Shown here: positions 24,233 to 34,449 of the stretch, piece by piece | Layout: every line of letters begins with the position of its first letter | Position numbering within the stretch: position 1 is the stretch's first letter | From: Paraphysomonas bandaiensis | Lineage: Eukaryota > Chrysophyceae | DNA length: 64,000 nt | Assembly (NCBI GenBank): GCA_965644295.1 | Contig: CBFFRP010000041.1 | Span: 248,001-312,000 of the forward strand | Reading direction: 5' to 3' | Program-made: the position numbers and the translations under genes | Notes under the pieces: model-generated | The model's database searches: none | Told to the model about the DNA's origin: nothing | The model's input: only the letters and a program-made list of their open reading frames with translations

Positions 24233-24369
24233 GTAGCACACTAGTTGAGGTCTACTTCAAGTGTGACAAACAACACACACAAAATATATGCATGAATATA
24301 TATATCTATGCAAGCCAGATATGAGATACGTATACAAGCAACAACACCATAGGAGTCATGTCCGTGTAA

Positions 24370-24719
24370 GTATGTATGTATGTATGTATGTATGTATGTA
24401 TGTATGTATGTATGTATGTATGTATGTATGTATGTATGTATGTATGTATGTATGTATGTATGTATGTATGTATGTATGTATGTATGTATGTATGTATGTA
24501 TGTATGTATGTATGTATGTATGTATGTATGTATGTATGTATGTATGTATGTATGTATGTATGTATGTATGTATGTATGTATGTATGTATGTATGTATGTA
24601 TGTATGTATGTATGTATGTATGTATGTATGTATGTATGTATGTATGTATGTATGTATGTATGTATGTATGTATGTATGTATGTATGTATGTATGTATGTA
24701 TGTATGTATGTATGTATGT
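24370..24719 (+). repeat. (TGTA)n tetranucleotide tract 2, about 350 bp
   Basis: Uninterrupted TGTA repeat. It is preceded directly by GTGTAAGTATGT, a near-ideal 5' splice site, and followed by TTCCTGTTGTTCTAG, a near-ideal 3' splice site, so the whole tract could be a 5'-UTR intron of the downstream AIF-like gene. It ends 78 bp before that gene's ATG. Confidence 0.95.
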
Positions 24720-24797
24720 TCCTGTTGTTCTAGGTGTCGTAAACTCATTCGTTGTTGAGACTTTCTTGCAGTTGTCTTCATTATCTATGCTTGAAGA

Positions 24798-26723
24798 ATG
24801 TTTCGTCCTTCACGTATCTATGTTCGAGTGGCTATAGGGGGTCTCTTGTGTTGCAGTGGAGCGTCTAGTGCATGCAACAGCAGCGACTATAGTCATGACC
24901 TCAGAAGATACAAGTATGTTGTAATTGGGGCAGGAGCTTCTGGACGCGCTGCAATCCAGGAAATTGCCCAAGATGATTCTCCTGATTTCAACATGCTTGT
25001 AGTGGATAGGATTAAGCAGCGCCACGTCACCAGCACTGCCAGATCACACATCGAACATACAGATAAAGAAATAGCCCACATTAACATCCCGCAACATTCG
25101 ATTTCATTTACCGACGGTGAAACTGTTGCCTATAACAAATGTCTTATAGCAATAGGCCGTAATTTCGGCTTTCAAGAGCGGCACAGTCTTGTGGACGACG
25201 AGTGCAGAACCAAAGTAATGTGCGTAGGTGACAATGGGGCCATAACACGTGCAGTTGAAATTGTGCAGTCTGGGGGCCATGTTACATTGCTAGGTGGGTC
25301 TTGGACGGGAGTAGCCCTTGCAAGCTATCTTACGGTGGAAGCGAGACGTAAAGGATACGTGGGCGCTGTCACATTGATAGCACCCTCTACGGGACTCCTG
25401 AATGACATTTTGCCGCATTATCTAAGCCGTGCCGTTGAGCAACGCCTCAAGTCATCTGGGGTGGAAGTTGTCACATATACCCAGGTGCGCTATGTAGGTA
25501 ATAGTGACACACTTCATTCGTATGCGCTTCCATCGCTAAGCCCTACGAATGTTGAAACGAATGGTTTGGATAGGGAGTGGAAAGAATGCCTGGGTATACA
25601 TTGCGCCGCAACACACGATACGCTTCGCACTTCAATGTTTGCAACGGATGCTGTACTCTTATGTACTGAATGTGGAAACACAGCTCCAAAATTGTCTTCT
25701 TCCACTCCGGGCCAATCGAGCGGCGCTTTATCCCTTTCTTCGGGAAACGCATTTGTGTTCAACTCTGGTTTAGAAATCGACCAGTTTGGGTGTGTAGTTG
25801 CCAATCCCTCCTTGCTCGCTGCTCAGGACGTTTATGTTGCTGGAGACATAGCGAGCGCTCCGTCGGCATTGGGGCGCGGTTTTTCTGTCGGTCTGCTTGG
25901 TGCTTTGTCGAGTGGCATTGCTGCTGGAAGAAATATGCGCTTGGACGGGAGCGTCGACGCTACCACCAACCCTACAGTCACGAACTCTTTTATTCCTACT
26001 TACCATGGAACTGTTCCCGCCCTGGGAATGAACATTCGACTTATTGGAGACTGCTCTAACACGTATATGACATATGGATTCTGGTGGAAGGATCCGGAAT
26101 GCCAGTCACGAACACTGTCGCGAAGTAATGAAAAGTTTACTTATGAGACCCACCATGGTGGTTACCCGAAATCTATACTTGATATGTCACGCACTTATGG
26201 CAAGCTGTTATCTCGTGCTCTACCAGAACCTGACCCTCCTAAGGAAGGGCAGGCTAGTGACCTTCTAGGCATCGGGGTTGTGTTTTATATTAACTCTGAC
26301 GCGGTAATTTCCGGAGTGGCAGTGTGTGGCAGTGGACCAGAAGAACATAGCAGTAACATTAATAGACTCTTAGATGTCTACTCGCAGGCAGAGTTGCTTA
26401 TAGGAAAGAAAACTGCATCGTTAGAATCTTCGGGCAATGACGACAAAGGGAAGCGTATAGTTGGTATGCTTAATACCGGTAATGTTTCTGGGGAAACTAG
26501 TGCTTCGATGAGGCGGTCGCTGCAGGAAACCGCTTGTCAAATGTATGAGCGAATATACCCTGATGAAATGACTAGTGCACCAACCCCTCGTCTGAGGTTT
26601 ACTGCTCCCAGTAGATCAAAAATGATGAGAGAAGTGCGGTCAGGAAAAGGGAATAGACTTCCTTGGAGATTTTCGATACATAGTTCGCTGGAAACGGAAA
26701 ATATATTTTACAGAAAAACGTAA
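24798..26723 (+). CDS. AIF-like FAD/NAD-dependent oxidoreductase
   Basis: Single exon, 641 residues. The layout follows apoptosis-inducing factor (AIFM1-type) flavoproteins of the pyridine nucleotide-disulfide oxidoreductase class. There is an FAD-binding GAGASG at 44-49 after the beta strand YKYVVI, then VAYNKCLIAIGR, a second Rossmann motif VTLLGGSWTG (about 162-171), ARRKGYVGAVTLI with LPHYLSRAVEQRLKSSGVEV (as in the AIF NADH domain), and DVYVAGDIAS where the second FAD motif Asp sits. In the NADH motif the usual GxGxxG reads GGSWTG. The PYxRPPLSK segment typical of AIF is shortened away. Residues 1-25 include a hydrophobic stretch (VAIGGLLCCSGASSA) that could be a signal peptide or an organellar signal. 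The C-terminal part (about 395-640) is partly unrecognised. Confidence 0.75.
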   Translation: MFRPSRIYVRVAIGGLLCCSGASSACNSSDYSHDLRRYKYVVIGAGASGRAAIQEIAQDDSPDFNMLVVDRIKQRHVTSTARSHIEHTDKEIAHINIPQHSISFTDGETVAYNKCLIAIGRNFGFQERHSLVDDECRTKVMCVGDNGAITRAVEIVQSGGHVTLLGGSWTGVALASYLTVEARRKGYVGAVTLIAPSTGLLNDILPHYLSRAVEQRLKSSGVEVVTYTQVRYVGNSDTLHSYALPSLSPTNVETNGLDREWKECLGIHCAATHDTLRTSMFATDAVLLCTECGNTAPKLSSSTPGQSSGALSLSSGNAFVFNSGLEIDQFGCVVANPSLLAAQDVYVAGDIASAPSALGRGFSVGLLGALSSGIAAGRNMRLDGSVDATTNPTVTNSFIPTYHGTVPALGMNIRLIGDCSNTYMTYGFWWKDPECQSRTLSRSNEKFTYETHHGGYPKSILDMSRTYGKLLSRALPEPDPPKEGQASDLLGIGVVFYINSDAVISGVAVCGSGPEEHSSNINRLLDVYSQAELLIGKKTASLESSGNDDKGKRIVGMLNTGNVSGETSASMRRSLQETACQMYERIYPDEMTSAPTPRLRFTAPSRSKMMREVRSGKGNRLPWRFSIHSSLETENIFYRKT

Positions 26724-27543
26724 AATAGAGCGATACACATCACTTTTGTTAATACAATATACACCTGTAATATGGACTCGAATGTCGAGTTTCATTACAT
26801 AATAGGAGTATGATGTGAAGATGTATATAATGAATTCATTAATAAAGTGTACCGCGAACTGAATCAATACAGGAGATACCCTTGTTGAGTGTTGAGTCAA
26901 CCTTATATATAGCTTTGGTCGATTAATACTGACTATAATATAATAAAACGACTTTCTTTATGTGTGCACTACTTTTATTGTTAATGTTTATAGTGTTATT
27001 CCTCTACTATCATCATAAAGGGGTAGGGAGGCAGGGAAGATGACATCCTTACTAGTAGAGGCACACAGAACACACACAAGCAATGTATAGAATTATATTA
27101 AAATCCAGGCGTATTATTTGCGTGTCTGCACTAAACAAGCTCCAGCTAAATCTATACTATACTTACATGACTTACATTCTGGGGAGGAGAAAAGAGGGGC
27201 CTCATCCAATATCCAATGATACGCTAGGCCTCAGTGAGGCATACATGGTCACGAAAAGCTCCGTTTAATCTTTGTTAGAGGATTGAAAGGTGAACATGTC
27301 TTCCTTGCTAAATTTGCGAGATTTTCATACATAAGTCTTGCGTAGTATAAGAAATAAGAAATCCCGCGTAATCTTTGTGAGGGCGAACACGGATGGGGCA
27401 GTAGGGTGGCTCGCATAGAATCTAAGATATGGTGAACGGGTGGGTGGCTGCGTAGTATCAGCGCAATATATACTGTCGCTTTAGACCATTACAGATTCGA
27501 ACAATCCCCCTTCTCCCGCTGTGTGTGTAGAGCAGTACTTCTA
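26724..27543. other. Intergenic, no gene recognised
   Basis: AT-rich. It contains a short imperfect direct repeat (TTTAATCTTTGT near 27265 and CGTAATCTTTGT near 27366). No coding signal. Confidence 0.35.
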
Positions 27544-28090
27544 GGGAAATATTATTTAACCTAGTCAATTTAGTTCATAATGTCAAACTTTGATAATATC
27601 CATTGATTACACATTGTCACTCTACTGTCTAAGATACCAGCTCACTCCACACAACATATTAATGCCTTGCATATCAACAAAACAAACATTCAAACGTTCA
27701 AACATAACAATTAATTTATACATACATATCTACTTAACAATTAATACATGAACTCGCCGATGTCATAACCCATGTGAAAGCTGTGAAACTGCACTAGACT
27801 TAGTCACGAGAAACTGTCCAATTCTCATTGGAATGCAAAGATAAATGTAATGTATTGAATATATACAATACCTGCATTCATTAATTGATGGCTAGAGTAT
27901 GCTTCCTTGTTTGAGTGAATAAAAATATATCTGACTAGGTGAATACCGTAAACACCTAGTCAACCTGGCCAGCCTAGTCATTGCAAACTAAAAATATGAA
28001 TTATTAAATGACTAGGGTTTAGACCACTTGACTAGGTTCTTTCACCAATACTAGTGTGACCAGGAAATCCCACTTGAAGTGTGACTGATT
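27544..28090. mobile_element. TIR element copy 2, inverted and internally deleted
   Basis: The left end GGGAAATATTATTTAACC matches the right end of copy 1 read from the other strand. The right part (27930-28080) matches the left end of copy 1 reversed, with the same CCTAGTCA-type units and the shared inner block TGCATTCCAATGAGAA (reverse strand, about 27820). It lacks the minisatellite, is less than half as long, and its right terminus is degraded. It is therefore the same family in the opposite orientation. Confidence 0.75.
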
Positions 28091-28445
28091 CGCCACAGAT
28101 ACAAAAACAATCACGGGTTAACATATCACTACACAACGAGCAAGTAGTATGCTACATTTATGAAGAGCTGAGCTGTGCTTAGTATTCTCTGACAATCGTA
28201 AAGCAGACAGCGGGTGTCCCTATGATCTCAAACACGTAAAGACACTGTCGTATAAGGTATGAATCATATTAAGAGCCTCTCTGGGATCAAAAATTATAAG
28301 ACTGAACTCATGTGACTGTCTCATACAACAAACCTCACTGTAATTCATAAGCACCACACTCCATCCCCAATCCAAGCAATCCAGATCTGGATCCATCCCA
28401 CACAAGTATACCGAATACTACAGCAGTATATGCATATATCTATTG

Positions 28446-28447
<2 letters not shown>

Positions 28448-28477
<30 letters not shown>

Positions 28478-29661
28478 TGTATGTATGTATGTATGTATGT
28501 ATGTATGTATGTATGTATGTATGTATGTATGTATGTATGTATGTATGTATGTATGTATGTATGTATGTATGTATGTATGTATGTATGTATGTATGTATGT
28601 ATGTATGTATGTATGTATGTATGCATGTTTGTATGTATGTATGTATGTATGTATGTATGTATGTATGTATGTATGTATGTATGTATGTATGTATGTATGT
28701 ATGTATGTATGTATGTATGTATGTATGTATGTATGTATGTATGTATGTATGTATGTATGTATGTATGTATGTATGTATGTATGTATGTATGTATGTATGT
28801 ATGTATGTATGTATGTATGTATGTATGTATGTATGTATGTATGTATGTATGTATGTATGTATGTATGTATGTATGTATGTATGTATGTATGTATGTATGT
28901 ATGTATGTATGTATGTATGTATGTATGTATGTATGTATGTATGTATGTATGTATGTATGTATGTATGTATGTATGTATGTATGTATGTATGTATGTATGT
29001 ATGTATGTATGTATGTATGTATGTATGTATGTATGTATGTATGTATGTATGTATGTATGTATGTATGTATGTATGTATGTATGTATGTATGTATGTATGT
29101 ATGTATGCATGTTTGTATGTATGTATGTATGTATGTATGTATGTATGTATGTATGTATGTATGTATGTATGTATGTATGTATGTATGTATGTATGTATGT
29201 ATGTATGTATGTATGTATGTATGTATGTATGTATGTATGTATGTATGTATGTATGTATGTATGTATGTATGTATGTATGTATGTATGTATGTATGTATGT
29301 ATGTATGTATGTATGTATGTATGTATGTATGTATGTATGTATGTATGTATGTATGTATGTATGTATGTATGTATGTATGTATGTATGTATGTATGTATGT
29401 ATGTATGTATGTATGTATGTATGTATGTATGTATGTATGTATGTATGTATGTATGTATGTATGTATGTATGTATGTATGTATGTATGTATGTATGTATGT
29501 ATGTATGTATGTATGTATGTATGTATGTATGTATGTATGTATGTATGTATGTATGTATGTATGTATGTATGTATGTATGTATGTATGTATGTATGTATGT
29601 ATGTATGTATGTATGTATGTATGTATGTATGTATGTATGTATGTATGTATGTATGTATGTA
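28448..29661 (+). repeat. (TGTA)n tetranucleotide tract 3, about 1,214 bp
   Basis: About 300 units of ATGT/TGTA. The only interruption type is ATGCATGTTTG, which occurs twice in identical form, at 28621 and 29105, exactly 484 bp (121 units) apart. The tract ends in ATGTATCTGCAG, a possible 3' splice site, 77 bp before the SFI1-like ATG. Confidence 0.97.
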
Positions 29662-29738
29662 TCTGCAGTTATGGTCAGTTGTTTGCATCTCTGTGTCTCC
29701 GCACCAATGCAATAGCCAATAACCACCACTCCTAGGCT

Positions 29739-32700
29739 ATGAACGGCATAATGACTTCCCTGACAGAGGAGGGTCTGCTGAGTAGTGTGCTAGAGGAGTC
29801 TAAGATCGGCATGAACCCCTATAAGGACCCCCCCTTTCATGTCATATCTTCCACCTTTCAGAGCTACTGTCAGCGCTATAGTATCGACACTCACATGGAG
29901 AACCATTGCTATAAGGCCCTGCTACTGTTCACTGCCGACAGTGATGTGTCTTGGTCTCAGCGGATGGCTAAAATCGCAAAGTATGTGAGAGCTGCACACA
30001 GTCGTCAGTCCCCGAAACAATCCGGTCCTTCCGTACACGCCACTGAGAAAGACACGAGACATATATATCAATCTCCGCAGCAGTATGTGACAGAAGATTG
30101 GAAATCTTCACCTAGCATAGGAAAGATGTCTCCTAATCGGACGCCAGAGACCTATCAATCAAGGATGAAGCGCAGTGAGTTAGGTGTCTCCCGAGCGAGT
30201 GATATTGCCGAAGGTATGTTTCTTTCGTCCTTTCTTAATAGCCCTTCTCCACAGCCACTTGCCCATATGGGCACAGATATGAGTGTTGCCCGTTCACCTC
30301 CAGTGGAAGCATCTAGGAAGAGTATCTCTTTTGGAAATATGCAGACTCCTGTGGGACAAGGTAACGTGTCAGCGTCGCCATCTCCTCTCACAACCTCTCG
30401 TTTCTCTTCGTTTCGGCCAAGTTCATCATCATCACCTTTGGTATTCTCTAGCCCCATGACTGGGATCCCCACTCTTTCTAATGCCACTTCCTCGCGACAC
30501 TTGGATACCCCTAGCCCATCCTGCACCGGACGCCCTTGCAGATTAATGCAAAAGGCGGAGAAACACTGGGCTATTAAACGGATGCGACATGCGCTTTGCT
30601 TATGGCTTTGGTACCGCAATCTCCGCCGAGGACAACCGAGCACTGAACAACCATCTGTATCTCGCCTCGCGGAGCAATCTGCCCGGTCTCAAATTTTACA
30701 TCTCAGAAGCGTGGCGGCTACTGCGCATGGCTTGTCGTACTCTGCCGCCACAGGTACCCTTCGACGTACATCCGTCCTTGACAGTGTTGACCCTATCCCC
30801 ACTGCTTCTAGCATACGAATGTTAGTTCTTTTCCAGAAGTATTTTGCGGGGAAGCCAATCGGAAGCTTTGCTCACGCTACAAAGCGCCACCCCGCCCCGT
30901 CATTATACCTTCATTTCTGCAAGCTTTCTTCTCGTTGGGGTGATGAGGATGACCAGGAAAAGTGGTTACGTGCACGCATGCATGCATTTGTACAGATGGA
31001 AACTATGGATATATTCTTTCGTATCTGGACTGAACAGATAGCTCGAATCAACCAGGCACGTGCATTCTATATCACGAAGAGTCTGCGCAGAGGTCTGGAA
31101 GGCTTACAAGATTTTACTCTGGCTCGGGAGTTCCCTCGGTACGGAAAACGGAACGTAGGTGGCGCTCGACATTATTTCATACGTCAAGTGAAAAGGTGTT
31201 TTAATGTCCTACGTGTGCTCTTGAAATCTCGCCGTACAATGCGCTCCCGGTATATTACTTCAGACGGGTATTTAGGTGATCGTCTTTCGTCGAAACTGTT
31301 TTGCATTTGGAGAAATCGGTGCGTGACACGGTTTCGGCATGCTACATATATCTCTGTGAGCGATATGCATTGCAACCAAGCTGTGGCATCCCTTCTCCGT
31401 GCTTTCTTTAACAGATTCTACACCCGCACAATGCTATACCCTCAAGCTCATATACTAGCTAGGAGGCGTACAACCCGGCTAAAGAAGAAGTGTATGTGGG
31501 GATGGATGGGATGCTTTTTCCATCGTAAACTTGATCGTCGTCCTCCAGGGAAATCCATACGGGCACTTGATATTCTTCCTAACGATTATATATATACGTT
31601 CATTCACTGGTATAAGTGGAGACTTCAGGTTCACAGATATGTTCAGACTGATAGACTGGCATGCCGTCGTGCGGATAAATTCTGGAGAACCCGCCGAGGT
31701 CGTCATGCCTTCCTCTGCATGCGAGCCAATAAAATGTCTCGGATGAGAACTAAATCTGAAGAGATAAAATGTCTCCGTCGTGCAAGACCGGAATCCGTCA
31801 CCACTCTGGATGGAATCATATGTTACGTAATGCTGAAACGCTGGCGACTGTTTACTCGGATTAGGAAAGCAAACACTGCATTTGTACTAGGCTGTACTAA
31901 GAAAGTACGCATGCTGCATGGGTTTCCTGTAAATAATGGTCGAACTATCAAGGGGTGTGTTGGTGAAAAAGGCCACAAGGTGTTAGGTGCTAAAGCATTT
32001 GCGTTGGTTCGACAAAATAGTTTTGGAATCGGTAATCCAAATGAGGAACCTCCGGAAACAGATATCCGTGTTATTGGGTCGTGGAAAAAGTTCATGAAGA
32101 GAATCCGGAAGCAACAGCGTGTTAAAACAGTGGAATACACATGTGATATAGTGTTTTTACGAAAACGATTCAAACGTATGCGTAGAGTGCTTGTTATGTC
32201 TCGGGGACACAGGCTGCTGCGATGTGCTCGGACTTCAGAAGTATTTTACACGTGGAAGTACGTCAAGACTATTGCTGCTTCTCGGCGTCACAGGTTGACT
32301 CGAGTGTGGCACTTTATGAAAATCTACAGTGCTATGCGAAGAAGGGTTGGTATATGGTACACAAAGACCGCCCTTCCTAAGGTTAGAAGAGCATTCTTGC
32401 TATTACGGCAATACACAGATCAATGCAACAAAGCTGACTTACTTGTTCACGAGCTATGCTGTACTTACAGGCTGAAGTCTGTGTTTGTCTGGTGGATGAT
32501 GTTACTGAAGGCGGAGAAGTTCTTTTGCTTCAGCACACTGAAGCGAGTTATGGTGACGAAATTCGCTCGGCAGCGAGACCGAAAGCGGTTAGAAAGAAAG
32601 GCGGCTCTTCGCAGGCAGCTTCTGCGCTTACGGCGACTGACTCTTTGTCACACCGCGCGTCGAAAGGTCGCCGCAACTCTGCAACGCTACCGGGCTTCAG

Positions 32701-33116
32701 TAAACCTCTTGAGGAAACTACAACGATTCTTCAAAAAAAGAAGCAAGGAAAGGATTCGCCAGACCACAGCTTTGAGGCATTGCACTATCAAGAGTGTGGG
32801 GTATGCCCTTTCTCGGTGGATGGAATTTGCAACAATGTCTGTTTGTAAGCGTATCAGCACTAATATATCTATTTTGTCGATGGCTTTGTGGAAAGTGATT
32901 TACAAAATCAATGCCAGGTTTTCTCAACAGAGAATACTCTTCATTGCAGAAAGGTTTTATATCCGACAGAGTGCCCGCCTGCATTTGAAGCGGTGGTATT
33001 GGCAAATGAAACGTCAGTCCAGAATTCGAATGAATAACAGACAGGGGTTGCATTATTATAAGCGGAAAAATCAGGCATTTGTTGTTACATTGCTTCGCAA
33101 CTTAGCCATGTATTAG
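29739..33116 (+). CDS. SFI1-like centrin-binding repeat protein
   Basis: A single 3.4-kb exon encodes 1,125 residues. The first 260 are Ser/Pro-rich and low-complexity. The remainder is strongly basic and helical, with Trp-centred repeats spaced roughly 25-40 residues: CIWRNRCVTRF, IHWYKWRLQVHRY, LKRWRLFTRIRK, GSWKKFMKRIRKQQR, FYTWKYVKTIAASRR, FVWWMMLLKAEKFF, LSRWMEFATMS, ALWKVIYKINARF and LKRWYWQMKRQSR. This matches the Sfi1 pattern in which each helix binds one centrin on spindle pole bodies, centrosomes or basal bodies. No enzymatic domain is seen. The start is the first ATG after tract 3. The sequence is very Arg-rich, so the match rests on the pattern, not on close similarity. Confidence 0.75.
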   Translation: MNGIMTSLTEEGLLSSVLEESKIGMNPYKDPPFHVISSTFQSYCQRYSIDTHMENHCYKALLLFTADSDVSWSQRMAKIAKYVRAAHSRQSPKQSGPSVHATEKDTRHIYQSPQQYVTEDWKSSPSIGKMSPNRTPETYQSRMKRSELGVSRASDIAEGMFLSSFLNSPSPQPLAHMGTDMSVARSPPVEASRKSISFGNMQTPVGQGNVSASPSPLTTSRFSSFRPSSSSSPLVFSSPMTGIPTLSNATSSRHLDTPSPSCTGRPCRLMQKAEKHWAIKRMRHALCLWLWYRNLRRGQPSTEQPSVSRLAEQSARSQILHLRSVAATAHGLSYSAATGTLRRTSVLDSVDPIPTASSIRMLVLFQKYFAGKPIGSFAHATKRHPAPSLYLHFCKLSSRWGDEDDQEKWLRARMHAFVQMETMDIFFRIWTEQIARINQARAFYITKSLRRGLEGLQDFTLAREFPRYGKRNVGGARHYFIRQVKRCFNVLRVLLKSRRTMRSRYITSDGYLGDRLSSKLFCIWRNRCVTRFRHATYISVSDMHCNQAVASLLRAFFNRFYTRTMLYPQAHILARRRTTRLKKKCMWGWMGCFFHRKLDRRPPGKSIRALDILPNDYIYTFIHWYKWRLQVHRYVQTDRLACRRADKFWRTRRGRHAFLCMRANKMSRMRTKSEEIKCLRRARPESVTTLDGIICYVMLKRWRLFTRIRKANTAFVLGCTKKVRMLHGFPVNNGRTIKGCVGEKGHKVLGAKAFALVRQNSFGIGNPNEEPPETDIRVIGSWKKFMKRIRKQQRVKTVEYTCDIVFLRKRFKRMRRVLVMSRGHRLLRCARTSEVFYTWKYVKTIAASRRHRLTRVWHFMKIYSAMRRRVGIWYTKTALPKVRRAFLLLRQYTDQCNKADLLVHELCCTYRLKSVFVWWMMLLKAEKFFCFSTLKRVMVTKFARQRDRKRLERKAALRRQLLRLRRLTLCHTARRKVAATLQRYRASVNLLRKLQRFFKKRSKERIRQTTALRHCTIKSVGYALSRWMEFATMSVCKRISTNISILSMALWKVIYKINARFSQQRILFIAERFYIRQSARLHLKRWYWQMKRQSRIRMNNRQGLHYYKRKNQAFVVTLLRNLAMY

Positions 33117-34449
33117 AACTGTTAAGTTTAACTGCCGTGGAATAGAGTGAATTTCAATTTGAAAAGTATCGAGTTTATTTGTTTTGGGTGTTGTTGTAAA
33201 TACGTCTGCCTTTTTACTTTGACTGCGCTAGTTTTTCTTTAAACGAAGGCTTGGGAAGTACTTTAGTTGCAAAATATTAAATTATCTGAAATTATTGCGA
33301 CCAGTGGCACCACGCATTATACATTTGCACTGCCAACCCTATGCCAGGGCCTGGTAACCATTAATGGTATATTGCCATTATAATTGCGGAGAACTGCTTG
33401 GCACCTATTAATTGGCCATGATTTGATATATGATATATGCTTATATCCTCTATTCTCCGAATAAACTCTAGACAGCTAGACAGTGCTCACACAACTCTGC
33501 AGCTACTTTGTAGCATATCTATGCGCATTATCAGCGGCAAACTTACAGCTATAAGAGTTAGAAAATAATTTCGTGACCAACAATATACTTAACAATTGAA
33601 GTGCCTGCTTTGTGGTGTTTTATGTACGTCCTATATATATGTTAGGATAGAGTAATTGTAGGTCTCATAAAACTAATAATATAACGGCAAAAGTTACTGC
33701 GGTATTATTTATTCTCCATCAACCCATATTCTGAAATATTGTTTGCCAATTTCATTTCTTTATTTGCATCTCCATGGCAGGGCTGCGTATCAATTAATAC
33801 AGTAATACTTGCTGTTTCAATTTCAGTTATTGCTATTAACTGCAAGTAATTGCAATCAGTAATTATTTATAGTACTAAACTACATCAGCTGCCAATATAG
33901 CTACCTCATCCAGAGGCGACGGTTCATGCTTAAAAACATAAGTAATACTCTTGTGCATATTCTACAACAGTATTAGCTCTTAGCTCTACTGAGCAACCTT
34001 TCAACCCTATTGGTTGTGGCATGCAAGTGCTTCATGTTGCCTGCTACCATCAATCTAACTTTGAGCGGTGGTATATTTATGATCAGTTAATATTTCTTTT
34101 CAAGTTTGGAAGAGTTTACTTACACAATAAGACCAAATAATTATACAATTGCAAATAAAGATGGCAAACAGAATTGATGGCAGTCATGCCAGTAGAGAGC
34201 AACAAGAACGACGATGTGTGGTAACGGTAATTTGTAGTCTGTTATTTAACAGCCAAAGAGAGTATAATTTCTTATATTTAAGACAACCATGTACACAGGA
34301 AAGTCATGACTATTACAAGCTGAAACCAGGTGAAAAATATATGTGAACGTGAAGTGTGTAAAATAACTAGGTATCAAGGACTACTTGGCTAATAATATAC
34401 TATCTAGTTTAGTTTATAGTTAAGATATATTATGAGTATTTACTTTCAG
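33117..34449. other. Intergenic with a dispersed repeat
   Basis: A 40-bp block around 33341-33384 (CAGGGCCTGGTAACCATT, then a variable linker, then GCCATTATAA) occurs inverted at 52561-52601. Near 33776 there is GGCAGGGCTG, similar to hAT ends. No gene is recognised. Confidence 0.4.

Noticed and set aside
17452-29722. Long open frames of YVCM or THIY-type repeats over the (TGTA)n tracts
   Set aside because: They arise because a four-base repeat without stop codons is open in every frame on both strands. There is no non-repeat domain attached.
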